The notes beneath the pieces were generated by a model. That model saw only the letters and a list, made by a program, of their open reading frames with translations. It was not told the origin of the DNA and searched no databases. The position numbers and the translations under genes are program-made. Positions 10,803 to 21,846 of a DNA stretch of 64,000 bases are shown in pieces. This DNA is from Epiperipatus broadwayi (Eukaryota; Onychophora; Udeonychophora; Euonychophora; Peripatidae), in contig JAQFVV010012394.1 of the NCBI GenBank assembly GCA_028023455.1, forward strand, positions 26,545,053-26,609,052, given 5' to 3'. Numbering within the stretch: position 1 is the stretch's first letter; each line of letters starts with the position of its first letter.

Positions 10803-10938
10803 TAACCCTGTTTGATTTGGTAAAGTGGTAGAGTGGCAGACCCTGGAAATTAAGCTCCATAGATTATGACTTGGCTGTCTCATCTTCAGCACTCAATCTT
10901 CTTATGAAATTTAGAGCAATAAAACCTTTTGATTCTCT
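10803..10938 (+). mobile_element. SINE-A, directly after the previous copy
   Basis: Same layout as the preceding SINE-A: GATTTGGTAAAGTGGTAGAG, body CTTCTTATGAAATT and tail AGCAATAAAACCTTTTGATT. The two copies sit head to tail with almost no spacer, a small version of the tandem array at 42 kb. Confidence 0.7.
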
Positions 10939-11079
10939 AGTAATTTGTGGTAAAATAGAAAATGATTAGAAATCGATTCCCTGAGTCCAAAAATGATATC
11001 AATTTCTGCATTTCATATCTAGTTGTGTAGCAATTCCTGTTTTTTTTTAGTATCTACAGCCATAAGATATGATGCTAAG

Positions 11080-11190
11080 AGGATAAAAACCGGTATCTAC
11101 CTTTGTGAATGATATAATGAAAATTACACTACAGAAATATTATTCATTATTGGATAATCTCTAGTCTACTGAATGACTAATAAAAATTAT
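11080..11190. repeat. Dispersed repeat, second copy at 16840-16962
   Basis: Both copies share 'ATATTATTCATTATTGGATA' and continue ATCTCTAGTCTA-TGAATGACT-ATAAAA. Similarity is more diffuse on the left (GGATAAAAACC-GTATCT). No ends or target duplication were identified. Confidence 0.65.
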
Positions 11191-11775
11191 TAATATACTT
11201 TCATTAAGTGATTTGTATCAAAGTTGTGAGGGCAGCACATTTGATGCTTATCAATTAAACTATAGTAATTTGCTATATATATATATATTGTGCCCTTTTC
11301 TTTAGGTCAGAATAAATCTATTATATCAATTTACTAAAAAAAAATTAAATTTAAGATGTATTCTATTGGTATGATTACTATGTTATGGTGACAGTCTTTT
11401 TAAAAGCTTAATTAAAGTAAGATGAAAATATTTAATGTATAAAATTATGCTGAATATATTTAAAACAGTTAAATAAAGCTAAATGTTATAAATGCATATG
11501 GTTGGAAAAGCTGGCCATAATAAAATAGTGTAGTAATAAGTCTTTAAAATAAGTATTAAAAGTTGAATTTTAAAAGCAATAACTTACAATTAAATAAATA
11601 TTATATTTTACAGTATAAATTATATTTAATAATTATACTTAAAATTATATGTTTTAAAAGTAGTCTTTGTGGTAGAGAAATGTGTATTTAATTTTATGAT
11701 ATCAAAATTATTATTCAAAATTATATTATATAATTATATAATAATTTGCAATTAAATATTTATTTTATTTCCAGA

Positions 11776-11818
11776 CAGCAAAATTGGATACAGTCTGTCT
11801 AAGTAAGTCGCATGACAG
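11776..11818 (+). other. Weak exon-like segment
   Basis: A pyrimidine-rich stretch ending TTTATTTCCAG is followed by 43 bp and then GACAG/GTAAAT, with an alternative GTAAGT inside. It could be a small non-coding exon. Splice-like sites are common by chance in such DNA. Confidence 0.15.
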
Positions 11819-12239
11819 GTAAATATTAGTACATGTATGCTTGCAAGTTTTTTGTTAATAAAGTTTCAAAATTGCTTTAAAATTACACTGTAGAATTGAA
11901 GATATTTTTTATCTACCACAAGATAAAATATAAAGAATTAGCTATTATAAATATTTAGTTAGGTTTTAAAAAACGGATGTAGTTAGCAAAAATTAAATAT
12001 GTTGTTTTTAAAAAAAAATTGATACATTAAAACTAAATGTTGAATAAATTGATAAAATGTTGTTTTTAAAAGTCATTTTAAAATATTTAGTTATTTTTAA
12101 TAAAGTGTAAAAATCAATTTAGAATTAATATTTTTAAGTAATATTTTTAAAGGATGAATCATTATTTTTATTTTTTAATTTTAATTGCGTAATCTCAAAG
12201 GTATATGTAAATTAAGCCATCAGGTGAAAGTCTAATCAA

Positions 12240-12330
12240 CCAATCAAAAGATGGATTTTGGGGAGGTATAAATACAGATGCTCAATTATTTTCAGTGTGC
12301 TTCTGTTAGTTAAGTTAGCTTTCTGTAAGT
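12240..12330 (+). promoter_or_regulatory. CCAAT / TATA / initiator promoter candidate
   Basis: CCAAT lies at 12240-12244, GTATAAATAC with TATAAATA at 12267-12274, and an initiator-like TCAGTGTG with its A at 12294. The TATA-to-initiator distance of about 27 bp is slightly short but acceptable. Consensus donor GTAAGT occurs at 12325-12330, about 30 bp after the predicted start, suggesting a short non-coding first exon. CCAAT plus TATA at this spacing recalls histone-type promoters, but no histone reading frame follows. The first short ORF, at about 12506, ends after 15 codons. Confidence 0.45.
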
Positions 12331-13790
12331 CAATTCAGTGCTATAATAACTCTAATAATTTATTTTAAAAATAGAAAGTGTACCAATTGAATCATTTTAA
12401 CAAAGAGAGTATATTTAAAAAACTATAAATTTATTTGGTTTAAGGATGCATTGTTGAGCAAACAAAATTCCGTACTAAGTCAATTTATCAAAATTTAATC
12501 TAAAATGTCTCATAAACATGGAAGTACCAAGAAGAAATACCTACCTGTATAAAAGGATGTTGGAAGTAAAAGATGTAATTGAAAATATAATTTTAGTAAT
12601 TTCAATGGGGAGAAATATTTTATCAGCCAAATTTATATGCTGGACATTATATGAGGAGTTGAATAGAAAAAGTGATAAGAAATTAAAAGACAGTTTTATC
12701 TGAGACCGGGAAAATAATACGGTAAAAACTTTTAAAAAATCTTTCAATAATTTAAAATAGATATTTTGAATAAAAGATGCAGAAAAAGTTTTTTTTGAAG
12801 CGAACATTTTAAAATAATTTATTTTAAGCTGTTATTTGAGAAAGGATTGGAAAATGAAGACAATTATTAAAATATCTTACGGGATAAGTCTTTATTATCA
12901 TAAAAGACTATGTATTTTTATAATATTTATAAAAAAAACGATGATTGGAAACAAATAATTGAAAGAAAATATTCTTGGATAAAGAATAAAATATTTTGAC
13001 AGTAAAACCCTGTATATGATAGTATTATGACAAATAATTAAATATTAATTCCTGGGAATATTTTTTTAAAAAATGTGCAAGAATCATATCCGAATGCCCG
13101 AATTCATATCACCATGTCAAAGACACTATAGATTGGCATAGGATCCTGATGGAGTGAGGAAAACTTCAAAGAATTATTTTAAAGTTGCAAGCTGAAATCA
13201 TCTTCAATAATCACTATTCGGAATAATAAAGACAATAGACTATAATTTTTATAAACTCTTAGGAGCAGATTAGTGATTATTTTTACCAATATTTTCAGAT
13301 TTTTCAGAAGTCGACTTTCCTTTTCATTTCCATTTATTTTTAATTTTCGTTCATCATTTTATTTGTGGAATCTACTGAGCATGTGTCAAGGGAGAAATTG
13401 TCATTAAGTGTTTGAACAATATTATCGTAACAAGTGCTGGGGGTTTCAATCGCCCACAAGGATCTGGTAAAGAAATCCCGAAGAAATAGAAAAACATTTT
13501 TTTAAAGAACATTTATCACTGAAGTTTACGTAGATATGTTTTGATTTATTTTAAAAATAATCTTAGTAGTAATTTTTTATTATTATTTATAATTAGGAAT
13601 AGGAAAGGTACGTAAAAATTAATTACTTACTAATAATATTATAATTTCTATAAAAGATTTAATAATTTTTTAAAAAAAGTTTTTAATATTTTGAGTATGA
13701 TAATATTGAATGAATGTTATATTATGCAATGTTTTTTTTATTTGATTGTGGATCAGAAGATATCAAATAAGTGATTAACAAGTAGAAATA
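12331..13790 (+). other. Possible body of a non-coding transcript
   Basis: Between the promoter candidate and the palindrome no frame is convincing. The longest plus-strand frame (12518-12703, 61 codons) shows no motif. No element shared with the rest of the window was seen. Confidence 0.3.
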
Positions 13791-13794
13791 TCAC

Positions 13795-14084
13795 TTAGGT
13801 AATAGTTATAAATCAGCATTTATTTTTTATAGCGTCTGTATACAATTGTAATCACATTCATATCGGCTTTTTCAAACCAAATTGTGCAAACGCTTTTTGC
13901 GAGTGTTAAATAATAAATAGATACCCTCTGACCCATACAAGATATAGAATTTATGCAGCAATAAAAGGAATGCTGCATAAATTCTATATCTTGTATGGGT
14001 CAGAGGGTATTTATTTATTATTTAACATTTGCACAATTTGGTTTGAAAAAGCCGATATGAATGTGATTAGGTAATAGTTGTAAA
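13795..14084. repeat. Near-perfect palindrome, 99-112-bp arms, with flanking direct repeat
   Basis: Left arm 13849-13960 and right arm 13971-14069 are reverse complements around a 10-bp spacer (ATAAAAGGAA). The arms differ mainly by a 13-bp insertion in the left arm at 13891-13903 (CGCTTTTTGCGAG), itself a CGC-T5-GCG mini-hairpin. The high identity implies recent origin or ongoing arm-to-arm correction. An 18-bp direct repeat with one mismatch lies at 13795-13812 and 14067-14084 (TTAGGTAATAGTT, then A/G, then TAAA). The left repeat sits 42 bp outside the arm, and the right one overlaps the arm end. Confidence 0.9.
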
Positions 14085-15535
14085 ATATTAATAATTTTAT
14101 GATGTATTTTTCTTTCTTTTCTTTAGATTATCAATGTATTATGTAATGTTATTGTATGAACGTATGAGTATGTGTGAATACATTGTACACACATAAAACT
14201 TATAGGAGTCAGAATTTATTTATTATAAAAATATGCATACTTTTATTCCATACTAATATATTATAACTTAATAATGAATATAATTATATGATTCTTTCAT
14301 AAAGAACTTTATTATTTCTTAAATGTTTAAAGTATTGATAATAGTCATTTGTATTTTGTTCAAGAATTTTAAGATAGTGAAGTAACCGTTTCTTGTTGAA
14401 CAGTTTAGAGCATTATCTTTATATGTGAATTTATTTGTTATTTTAAAATGTTATAAGAATTTTTGTCAATGTAGATTGATAAATCTATAAGGAAATTTTT
14501 AAAAGGTAGTGACTTGGAAGTAATTTAAAATGAGACCAAAGAGTTGCTTTTAATGTAGGTTTTTGTTATGGCAATAGGAATAAATTTATGATCTAAGTAA
14601 TTATGCAGGTACAGATAATGAAGCCCTGTAGCTTGTATATTTTCAATGGGCAGTGTTTTACCTTTGTATTGAATATTAATGTTCCAGAAAGCTGAATAAA
14701 TAACTTGGACATTGTTATTTTTAGTGGGGGTTATTAGACAGATAAGTCATGCCTTTCTTTTATTTATACACTGTTACCATGACGACTATCTGATATATGT
14801 ACTATTGAGTTGAGACTCTAGTTTGTCCCTTATACCTATGCATCTGTTCGCTATCATGATTTCTAATTATTACATCGTACAGAATTGTATATTTTAATGG
14901 AAAATGATAAATAATTTTGGAGTTGAAGGATCATTATTGGAAAAGGATAAGATAGGTTTTCTTACTTTGGATGATGATAAGAATAAATACAAATGGAATT
15001 GAGAATCAAACAAAATAAAAATAAAGAGTCATAGAATATTTTCTATATTTTAGTAAAAAACCATTTTGTTAAAGTATGTAAATGATAAGTAAAGTTGTTT
15101 TGCGAAATTTTAAAATAATTTAAGTATTTTAAACTTATAGGTGTTGCATATTTTTTAATGGATAGTGTATCAAAACAAAACAGCATAGAATGAAACAAAG
15201 ATATATTTCATAGTTATATTTAATGTTAAAGAAATACATCAACACTTACATCTATTTTATATTAGATCAATACTAAGTAAGAGATATAATGTATGACAAT
15301 TAGATTATTAATGGTGTCCACTCATTTTGTTAATGAACTGAAATAAATATATTTTGTTTATCAACAACACTATTATGACAAGCTATTTTAAGTGATTAAG
15401 AATAAATTGAGAGATGCATATTAGCATAGTTAATATTTTGTATTTTTTTTATGCTTCATAATTGATGTATATTTAAGGGAAACATATCGTAGTGACATTT
15501 AATGATAAATAATTTTTGAAATGATATATATGTCA
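14085..15535. other. AT-rich stretch, nothing recognised
   Basis: T-rich on the plus strand, as expected of a 3' untranslated or non-coding transcript. No exon-like or repeat structure was identified. Confidence 0.4.
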
Positions 15536-15605
15536 ATGATGATGATGATAATGATGATGGTGATGATTATGATGATGATGATTATTATTATTATTATTAT
15601 TATTA
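15536..15605 (+). repeat. GAT/ATT microsatellite
   Basis: An interrupted GAT trinucleotide run passes into an ATT run. A GAT tail is also what LINE-A leaves at its 3' end, but no LINE sequence precedes it here. Confidence 0.9.
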
Positions 15606-15775
15606 TAATTCTGAGGAATATTTAAAATAGATAAATTATTTTAAAAGTCGGAGTGAAGACTTAAGTGCTTGTATTTTATTTTGTTAGTTTATTTTTGAAT
15701 AATGAAAATTGTAATGATACAAGATTTATTTAGAACTGTAAATATTGTTAATAAGTTATTTGTTAATTTTATTGT

Positions 15776-15815
15776 AATAAAATTTGTTAAACTTGTTTTA
15801 TAAATTTGTGTGTTG
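15776..15815 (+). terminator. Poly(A) signal candidate
   Basis: AATAAA at 15776-15781 is followed by TTTGTTAAACTTG and a T/GT-rich stretch (TTTTATAAATTTGTGTGTTG). This is a good match to a metazoan cleavage/polyadenylation site. It would close the transcription unit that may start at 12294. Confidence 0.35.
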
Positions 15816-16689
15816 AGCCAATTTCTTTTCACATCGCAAACATTTGATCACAGAGGGTTTAAACCAAAACATAATATTTGCACAGTAAGAACAAGAGTAT
15901 TATTTCAGAATTATAATATTTTAAGATAATTTATTTAAGCAATTTCATTTACATTATCATTGTTATCATTATGGTCATAAGTTAATTATTATAATATTAC
16001 ACAGAGTTATAATATCCGTTGCCACACATATATTCTCAGATTATAAAATATTACTACATATTTTATTTAAGATGCCATATGAATGATAAAAGATTATGCT
16101 ATATTATTTCTTTATTATTGTTGTTGATAAGAATTATAATGGGGGAAAAATAGATATGATTAAATTATACATTGAAGATTATTATTATTAGTTAGGTGTA
16201 GTTGAGGGTGATATTAAATCTCTTATCATGCTTGACTACAGTAATTTTGATTGAATCGAATTAGTTTCAGAACCTGAGATTATTTTAGCTAGATTATTTT
16301 AAATAAAGAGATTAAGATTTATTTATTAGTATTAACTTAATGGATTTATTGTCGAAGTCGTAAGAATGCTATAAATTTATTATTTGAGATAGTAATAGGG
16401 GGGATAGTGTTCTTATGGTATTGAGGTGGTATCCTGTGGAATAGTGGCTCAATGTAATTCATATTACCACTTGTATCTCACTTCCTAGTCTCATGATTTA
16501 ATAAATATTTATTTATTTAATTTATAAGACCGAACCATATTATTATTTTATTAATTTGAGCTAATTAAACAATTGACATTAATGTAGAATAATTTTTATT
16601 ATCGATTATATACATTTTAGCGGAGCATAACTATTTATCTGAGCTAGTCCCATTTTATTGTATATTATATTTCCTTGAGGTGAGGGTAC
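15816..16689. other. AT-rich stretch, nothing recognised
   Basis: No exon, repeat family or structure could be supported. A short G-run lies near 16397. Confidence 0.35.
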
Positions 16690-16830
16690 AACATATATAT
16701 ATATTGAGCAATGATAAAGATATGTGAAAGAAATTGCAGTTTGGGGCAACTGACGAGTACTGGTTCAGCATGAAATGTGCATCCTAGGGATCATAGATCT
16801 TTTTCACATCTTTGTCATATGTTTAGGATT
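16690..16830. repeat. F2-related fold-back fragment
   Basis: 'CAACTGACGAGTACTGGTTC' followed by AGCATGAAATGTGCATCC resembles the F2 segment at 22365-22400 (CAACTGATGATTGCTGGTTTAGCA). Outer pieces pair with each other (AAAGATATGTGAAAG against TTTTTCACATCTTTG). It appears to be a shortened relative of F2. Confidence 0.5.
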
Positions 16831-16839
16831 ACATCCCTC

Positions 16840-16962
16840 CATTAAGTGTTAAAATGGGATAGAAACCATTCCCTATCTTATGTAAGAGTGGTGTAGTGAA
16901 AATTACATTACGGAAATATTATTCATTATTGGATAATCTCTAGTCTAATGAATGACTGATAA
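16840..16962. repeat. Dispersed repeat, partner of 11080-11190
   Basis: Matches the 11-kb copy over GAAAATTAC, then 'ATATTATTCATTATTGGATA' and ATCTCTAGTCTA, with few differences in the last ~65 bp. Confidence 0.65.
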
Positions 16963-17854
16963 AAGGTATTATTATGTTCTCACCATCTCACTTTATAATA
17001 CAATTATATAACTTTAGTTGTGACTGCATGCATTTGATTGTTTAGTATATATTGAAGTCACATTAATTGTTATATTAAGGTGAGCTTTGTCTGATACATT
17101 CATAACAAACTTCCTCCAGATAAGAGTCCAGATGCTTCTCTCAAATCACTTGTATAAACCCAAGTGTTTTAAACCCAGACCTATCTTATTCAGAAATATT
17201 GGGCTGGCATTCTTTTTTTAAGATTGTCTATCAGTTGTGCTTAAGACATTACTTATCCATTGTGCTTAAGACATGGCCCAACAAGTTTGCATTTTATATA
17301 TTTTTATTCTCATTTGAATCCATGTGTCCATTATTGTGAATATAAAAATTATATTTTGATCTTTATTCATGAAATTTTTATTATAAATATTTTAAGAACA
17401 TCTTGGCTAGTGTATCAGAAAAAGATTGAAGGCAGTGGCTATAAAATCCTCCAGAGAGTACTCAAGAACTTCAAGAACATATAATTTCTATGAGAAAGGG
17501 AAAAGGGAGATTAAGGAATTCTAATATACATTTCCAAGAAATGTTATATAAGCTTCAACTCTATCTTTTATTTTGCTTACTAAGTTGTTTTGCTTAAGTG
17601 TTACATCTCTTCTCTACATGTGTGATTTTGTACTTAAAAAACAAAACTTAAAAGATAAAATTGCAAATTTCTGAAAATAAAAATTATTTTAAATGCCTAA
17701 GAATATAGTCATATCTGTGTAAGCCCTTTATAAAATCTCACACACTTAATATTTACTCTAAATAGCATTTTAAACAATATTCTGCCATAGGTTTCACCAA
17801 AGGCATGACAGTTTTAATATTTCTTGGATTTATCATTAAAAACCAGTCAACACT
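16963..17854. other. Unassigned stretch
   Basis: Slightly less AT-rich near 17100-17300. A 74-codon frame at 17260-17484 has no recognisable motif. Likely old transposon DNA, but no family could be named. Confidence 0.3.
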
Positions 17855-17935
17855 TAGACGATCCAAATTATTCAATTTCAAACTGTTGTCAAGGCAACCT
17901 CCTTTTAACAATAAAGGACACTACAGGTATCATTT
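17855..17935. repeat. Dispersed repeat end, partner at 31892-31975
   Basis: 'TTTCAAACTGTTGTCAAGGC' is followed by AA-CT-CTTTTAACAATAAAGG in both copies, preceded by CAACACTTAGAC-ATCC. The shared right end, AACAATAAAGG, may be an element terminus. Confidence 0.7.
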
Positions 17936-18030
17936 TTTCCTTATATATTTTTGATTATATTCTTAATAAAATTATGTATGGATAAGCTTATAATTTTTAT
18001 TTCAAGTAGGGCTAGTAATTTACATGTGTT

Positions 18031-18070
18031 ATTGGCACCACTGATTTAAAATTGGCACCACTGATTTAAA
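18031..18070 (+). repeat. Perfect 20-bp tandem duplication
   Basis: 'ATTGGCACCACTGATTTAAA' occurs twice without spacer or mismatch. Confidence 0.98.
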
Positions 18071-18478
18071 ATACACTTTTACTGCTTCAGTTTCGCTGGC
18101 TTAAACATAAATAAAAGTAACATACAAACCCATCTCTTTTATTTACAAAGTAGCTTTTACTTGTGTCTAATGTATAAAAAAATACATTTACATGTAATAT
18201 ATCCAATTTAATTAATACTAAGTTATTGAACATAATAGGAGTAACATTTTGCATTATTGCTAATTAACTGGGTGTGGTACGGCAAAACAAAATGCATTTT
18301 GAATTCAGTACAATGAAATTAGTAAAACTACCCATTTTGATTTTTATCACAGAAAAAAGTTTTTATTTGCAGACTAATGTTATCTATTGATAGTAAAATC
18401 ATTATCAGTGAACCAGTCAGGATTCTTTTTAGTCAGCCCAAGAACAGACTCACAAATCCTAACTTTCCACATTAAACA

Positions 18479-18560
18479 ATATGTGATGTAATGTGATGTA
18501 TTGTGGCTTCTCCATAAACGAAGTCAAGAATATCTCAGCAATTATGCAATTCTTTACTGT
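18479..18560 (-). mobile_element. LINE-D 3' tail fragment
   Basis: ATGTGATG-type repeats followed by 'CGAAGTCAAGAATATCTCAG' match the 3' end of LINE-D at 51545-51605 (CGAAGTCAGGAATCTCTCGG) in the same orientation. Only the extreme 3' end is left. Confidence 0.6.
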
Positions 18561-19080
18561 AGTGCCATCTAGCACAATGTTGAATAATCAAAAGGGTGGA
18601 AAAGTGCTTTTGAACACTTAATCGTATTCACAACACTCTTGAAATTTCTTTTCTTAGTGTGATAGGCACTCTTAGAGTGGCCATGCACAAGGTGGTGCCA
18701 GCTAAAACTACAACCACTCACATGTATATAGACTGATATTTTTATATTACTTTAAGTCATGTTTTATCTCCATTATAACAATAAATCAATTATGGCAAAC
18801 TTCACCAAAAATCCACTCAGCATTAGATTATGAAGTAAAAAGAAATCACTTCATTATGCAGACAAACAATTTCAATAGTGTTCGCGCTTTATAAAAATAA
18901 ATATTATTTACATACGTTACTGCATGTTATAACATCTAAAAACTACTGCGTAGTAAATCGTAGGATTTCACGTTGTATGTTTGTAATTTAAACTCTGTGA
19001 GTTAAGTGTGAAGATATTTAATATTCACGCTTTCAGATCTAAGTACTTTAGACTGGCTTGGATATATAGAAAGACAAGTA

Positions 19081-19107
19081 AAGAATAGGGTGGACTGCCC
19101 TATTCTT
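19081..19107. repeat. Perfect 10-bp stem, 7-nt loop
   Basis: AAGAATAGGG (19081-19090) and CCCTATTCTT (19098-19107) flank TGGACTG. It lies in a slightly CpG-richer region (18880-19170) that also has a reverse CCAAT (ATTGG, 19138-19142). It is not followed by a T-run. Function unknown. Confidence 0.8.
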
Positions 19108-19209
19108 ATTAAATTCTCTGTCTTGTATTTGCGATCTGATTGGCTATTATAGTAATGAGCGCGAGAGGTTTTGCAGTCTCTCAATTTAAATATAAACAAA
19201 GTGAAAACC

Positions 19210-19705
19210 AATATTAATATATATCCATAAAAATAAATTCAATAATAAAAAGGGCAGAATAATTGCAGAAATAACTGCGGGGATTTCTTATGGATTTTCA
19301 AATGTGAGTACATTTTGTCATTTTTTATTTTAAATTGATATTGTTTTAATATATAGATTGCTTATATTGCAAATACATCATTTTCTTGATTTTATTTAAT
19401 GTATATTTTATTTGTCATTGATATATTTTTTTGTTAATAATTGATATTGTTTTAGTAAATATTTTTTTTGAAAAAAATACAATATTTTTTTGATTTTAGT
19501 TAATATACTCTTGTAATAGAAATTCAATAATACGGACATTTCTTATGGATTTTTATTTCTGCATATGTTTTATTTGTCGATACATTTTTTTATTAAATAA
19601 TTGATATTAAAATCATCAATAAATTATTTTTATTGCAGAAGTATTATTTTCTTGATTTCGTTTAATATTTACATATTATAAATTCAATACTATATGTGGA
19701 CATTG
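19210..19705 (+). repeat. Degenerate tandem repeat
   Basis: AAATTCAATA, followed by a variable part and 'ACATTTCTTATGGATTTT', recurs near 19225, 19520 and 19680. Intervening pieces (TTGATATTGTTTTA, TTTTCTTGATTT) also repeat. Unit length varies. Confidence 0.5.
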
Positions 19706-19734
19706 TTGTTTTTTTTTTTTTCAAAATTTCTTTG

Positions 19735-20450
19735 ATGTGATGTGATGTGATCTCTCAGCAACTATGCCCAGAGAAACCTCTTAGCCACTTTATCTTCCCT
19801 TTCCATTCCCCACCCTAAGTTTTTCCATAATCTGCTCCATCCCATTTCCACAACATAATCTTTGTCAACTCCATGGCCTTCATATCTAAATCCCCCTTAT
19901 CTTTTCCCAAACCCAGCATAAAAATCAATAATTCATTTTCTGTATAATCACTTTGTTCATGTTTATTCTTCCATAACTTCATTATTTGTACCCTTTCTAC
20001 TTCCAAGCATTTACATTGAAGTAACAGATGCCTAACATTTTCTATGCCTTCCTTATACAATTCACAGACTAAATCACCTATATTTTTCCACTTATGTGTA
20101 TATTCCCTTTTCGCTAAAGATCCCTGTTCGAGTCTTAAACAATAAACTACTTTCCTTACTATTATCATAAATTAATTCACACCCAATGTTCTGTTTACTT
20201 CTATAAATATTTAAACTCGTTTTACTCTTCATACTAGTTCTCCGTCTCTCCAACTCCCTATTCTTTATTAATACATCTATTCTTCTATCCCACTCCTTAC
20301 CACTATAACACTCAACAATTCTCCTAACACAATCATCCCACCTTTTGTACAAGTATACTGACATAAATTCGTTATCCAAATTATCTGCATTACCTTTCTC
20401 AACCATCTTTTACTCTAAGTACTACGTAGCTCCATCATATGAGAAGATCA
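19735..20450 (-). mobile_element. LINE-D 3' part (RT C-terminus with zinc knuckle)
   Basis: The two minus-strand frames (19815-20168 and 20092-20406) are one frameshifted coding region. Upstream it has 'MSVYLYKRWDDCVRRIVECY', then YRSKQNIGCELIYDNSKESSL, and downstream LAKREYTHKWKN, CELYKEGIENVRHLLLQC and IMKLWKN. The C-x(n)-G-I-E-x(3)-H-L-L-x(2)-C pattern is the Cys/His region found near the C-terminus of many jockey/I/CR1-type LINE RTs. The first Cys pair is damaged (LY for LC). The 3' end carries GATGTG-type repeats at 19735-19755. It shares the full layout with 51545-52480. Confidence 0.75.
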
Positions 20451-20960
20451 TGCACTATATTAATCTCTGTAATTCTTTATATTAAAAAATATAATAAAAC
20501 TTAATATAAATTATAAATATGTTGCAATTTTGAACAAATTACATCTTTATTCAAACTCAATCATTATTTAATGCTGGCAGCATAATTACATCATTAAATT
20601 ATTAATTTTATATTGTCCACAATTATTTTGAAGTTACAATAATAATAAATATTAACAAAATAATAGTCTATATTATTTAATTTGAAATTTAAAATCAATG
20701 TTTGCTAGTTTTGAAATAAAAATGTTATGGTTTAACTTTGAGCTTATAACCTTTTCAAAAAAAAACAAAAAAAAATGTTTATATTGACCTGGATAATTGG
20801 CTACTCTCCTATCTTAACAAAAATATTTTAGTAATTTGTAGACGTTTATTAGAACAAATGTGTAAATCAGCATTATCTGCAGCTAAAACAAAATAGCATC
20901 CTAGTTTCCACTGTATTGAAATCGCTTCAAAGCGAGTGTTGCTTATTATTCCTCCTAAAA
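20451..20960. other. AT-rich stretch, nothing recognised
   Basis: Simple AT-rich DNA with an A-tract near 20760. No feature supported. Confidence 0.4.
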
Positions 20961-20964
20961 AAAA

Positions 20965-21100
20965 AACATATGTCTTTATTGCTCAGGGAGTTCCTAAGAA
21001 GTTTGAGCGCCAAACCTGTGAATACCAGAAATGATCCTGAGACCTCCAAATCCCAACTTGGACATTACCAACTATCCCAAGCTGTGCAGGATGTTATTCC
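20965..21100 (-). mobile_element. SINE-A
   Basis: 'TCTTTATTGCTCAGGGAGTT' then CCTAAGAAGTTTGAGCGCC is the reversed SINE-A tail and body. CTGAGACCTCC and AAGCTGTGCAGG correspond to the tRNA-like end. A 63-codon open frame over it is not a gene. Confidence 0.7.
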
Positions 21101-21846
21101 GCCATGATTTCTTTATCGTACTGAGATAAACAAGCACAATGTCATTTACAAACTTCTTAAAATTTAATTTTGTTCCATGTTTACAGAGATTAGGATTAAA
21201 GATTCATTCTATATAGTCATAGTAACCATTGCTGTTTATGACAGAGTTATATCATTAAAATATTAATCTTATCAAAGAAAGTCTTGGGTATAAAAAGTTC
21301 TGAGATCTAAACTAGATAATGGAAAACACTGACCAATTGACCGTCTTCAGTTATTATCAGCAATAGTTGCTATTCCCTGAAAATGACACATCTTTTTATC
21401 TTCAATATGAAATTAAATATTTATTTGTAAAATAAAGTTGCAATATATACAACACTTAACAGGTTAACGAAAGCACTTAGAAATATATGTAAACAAATTT
21501 ATGAAAATGCAAGCTCCAATCATAATGTATGAATCCAACAATACTTGAATGTTTGATTCACACACTATAATTGGAACTTCATCTCACCAGGATTGTCTAT
21601 ATAAACATAAGCAAAAAATAGAACATCTTAAGTATTACACAATAAAGTTTATAAATTACGGTAAATATTTGATCAATACAAATAACCAATTAAATTTACT
21701 TGCTGCAATTAATAAAGAATTCAATATATACATACAAACATACCCACATTCATACACTAAAAATCACTATCTGCTAATGTTATATATATACCCAATTAAT
21801 TATCTACATAGTCAATGTTTTTTTACTGGATATAAGGCTCAAACAT
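21101..21846. other. AT-rich stretch, nothing recognised
   Basis: Contains a 99-codon frame at 21549-21848 rich in N, H, Y and I without motif, ending in the F2 element. Treated as chance. Confidence 0.35.

Noticed and set aside
10668-10938. Functional tRNA genes
   Set aside because: A and B boxes are present, but no acceptor stem or cloverleaf forms, and the same sequence recurs with a SINE body and tail.
12506-12703. Histone or other protein gene downstream of the CCAAT/TATA cluster
   Set aside because: The first frame ends after 15 codons and the next (61 codons) has no histone or other motif.
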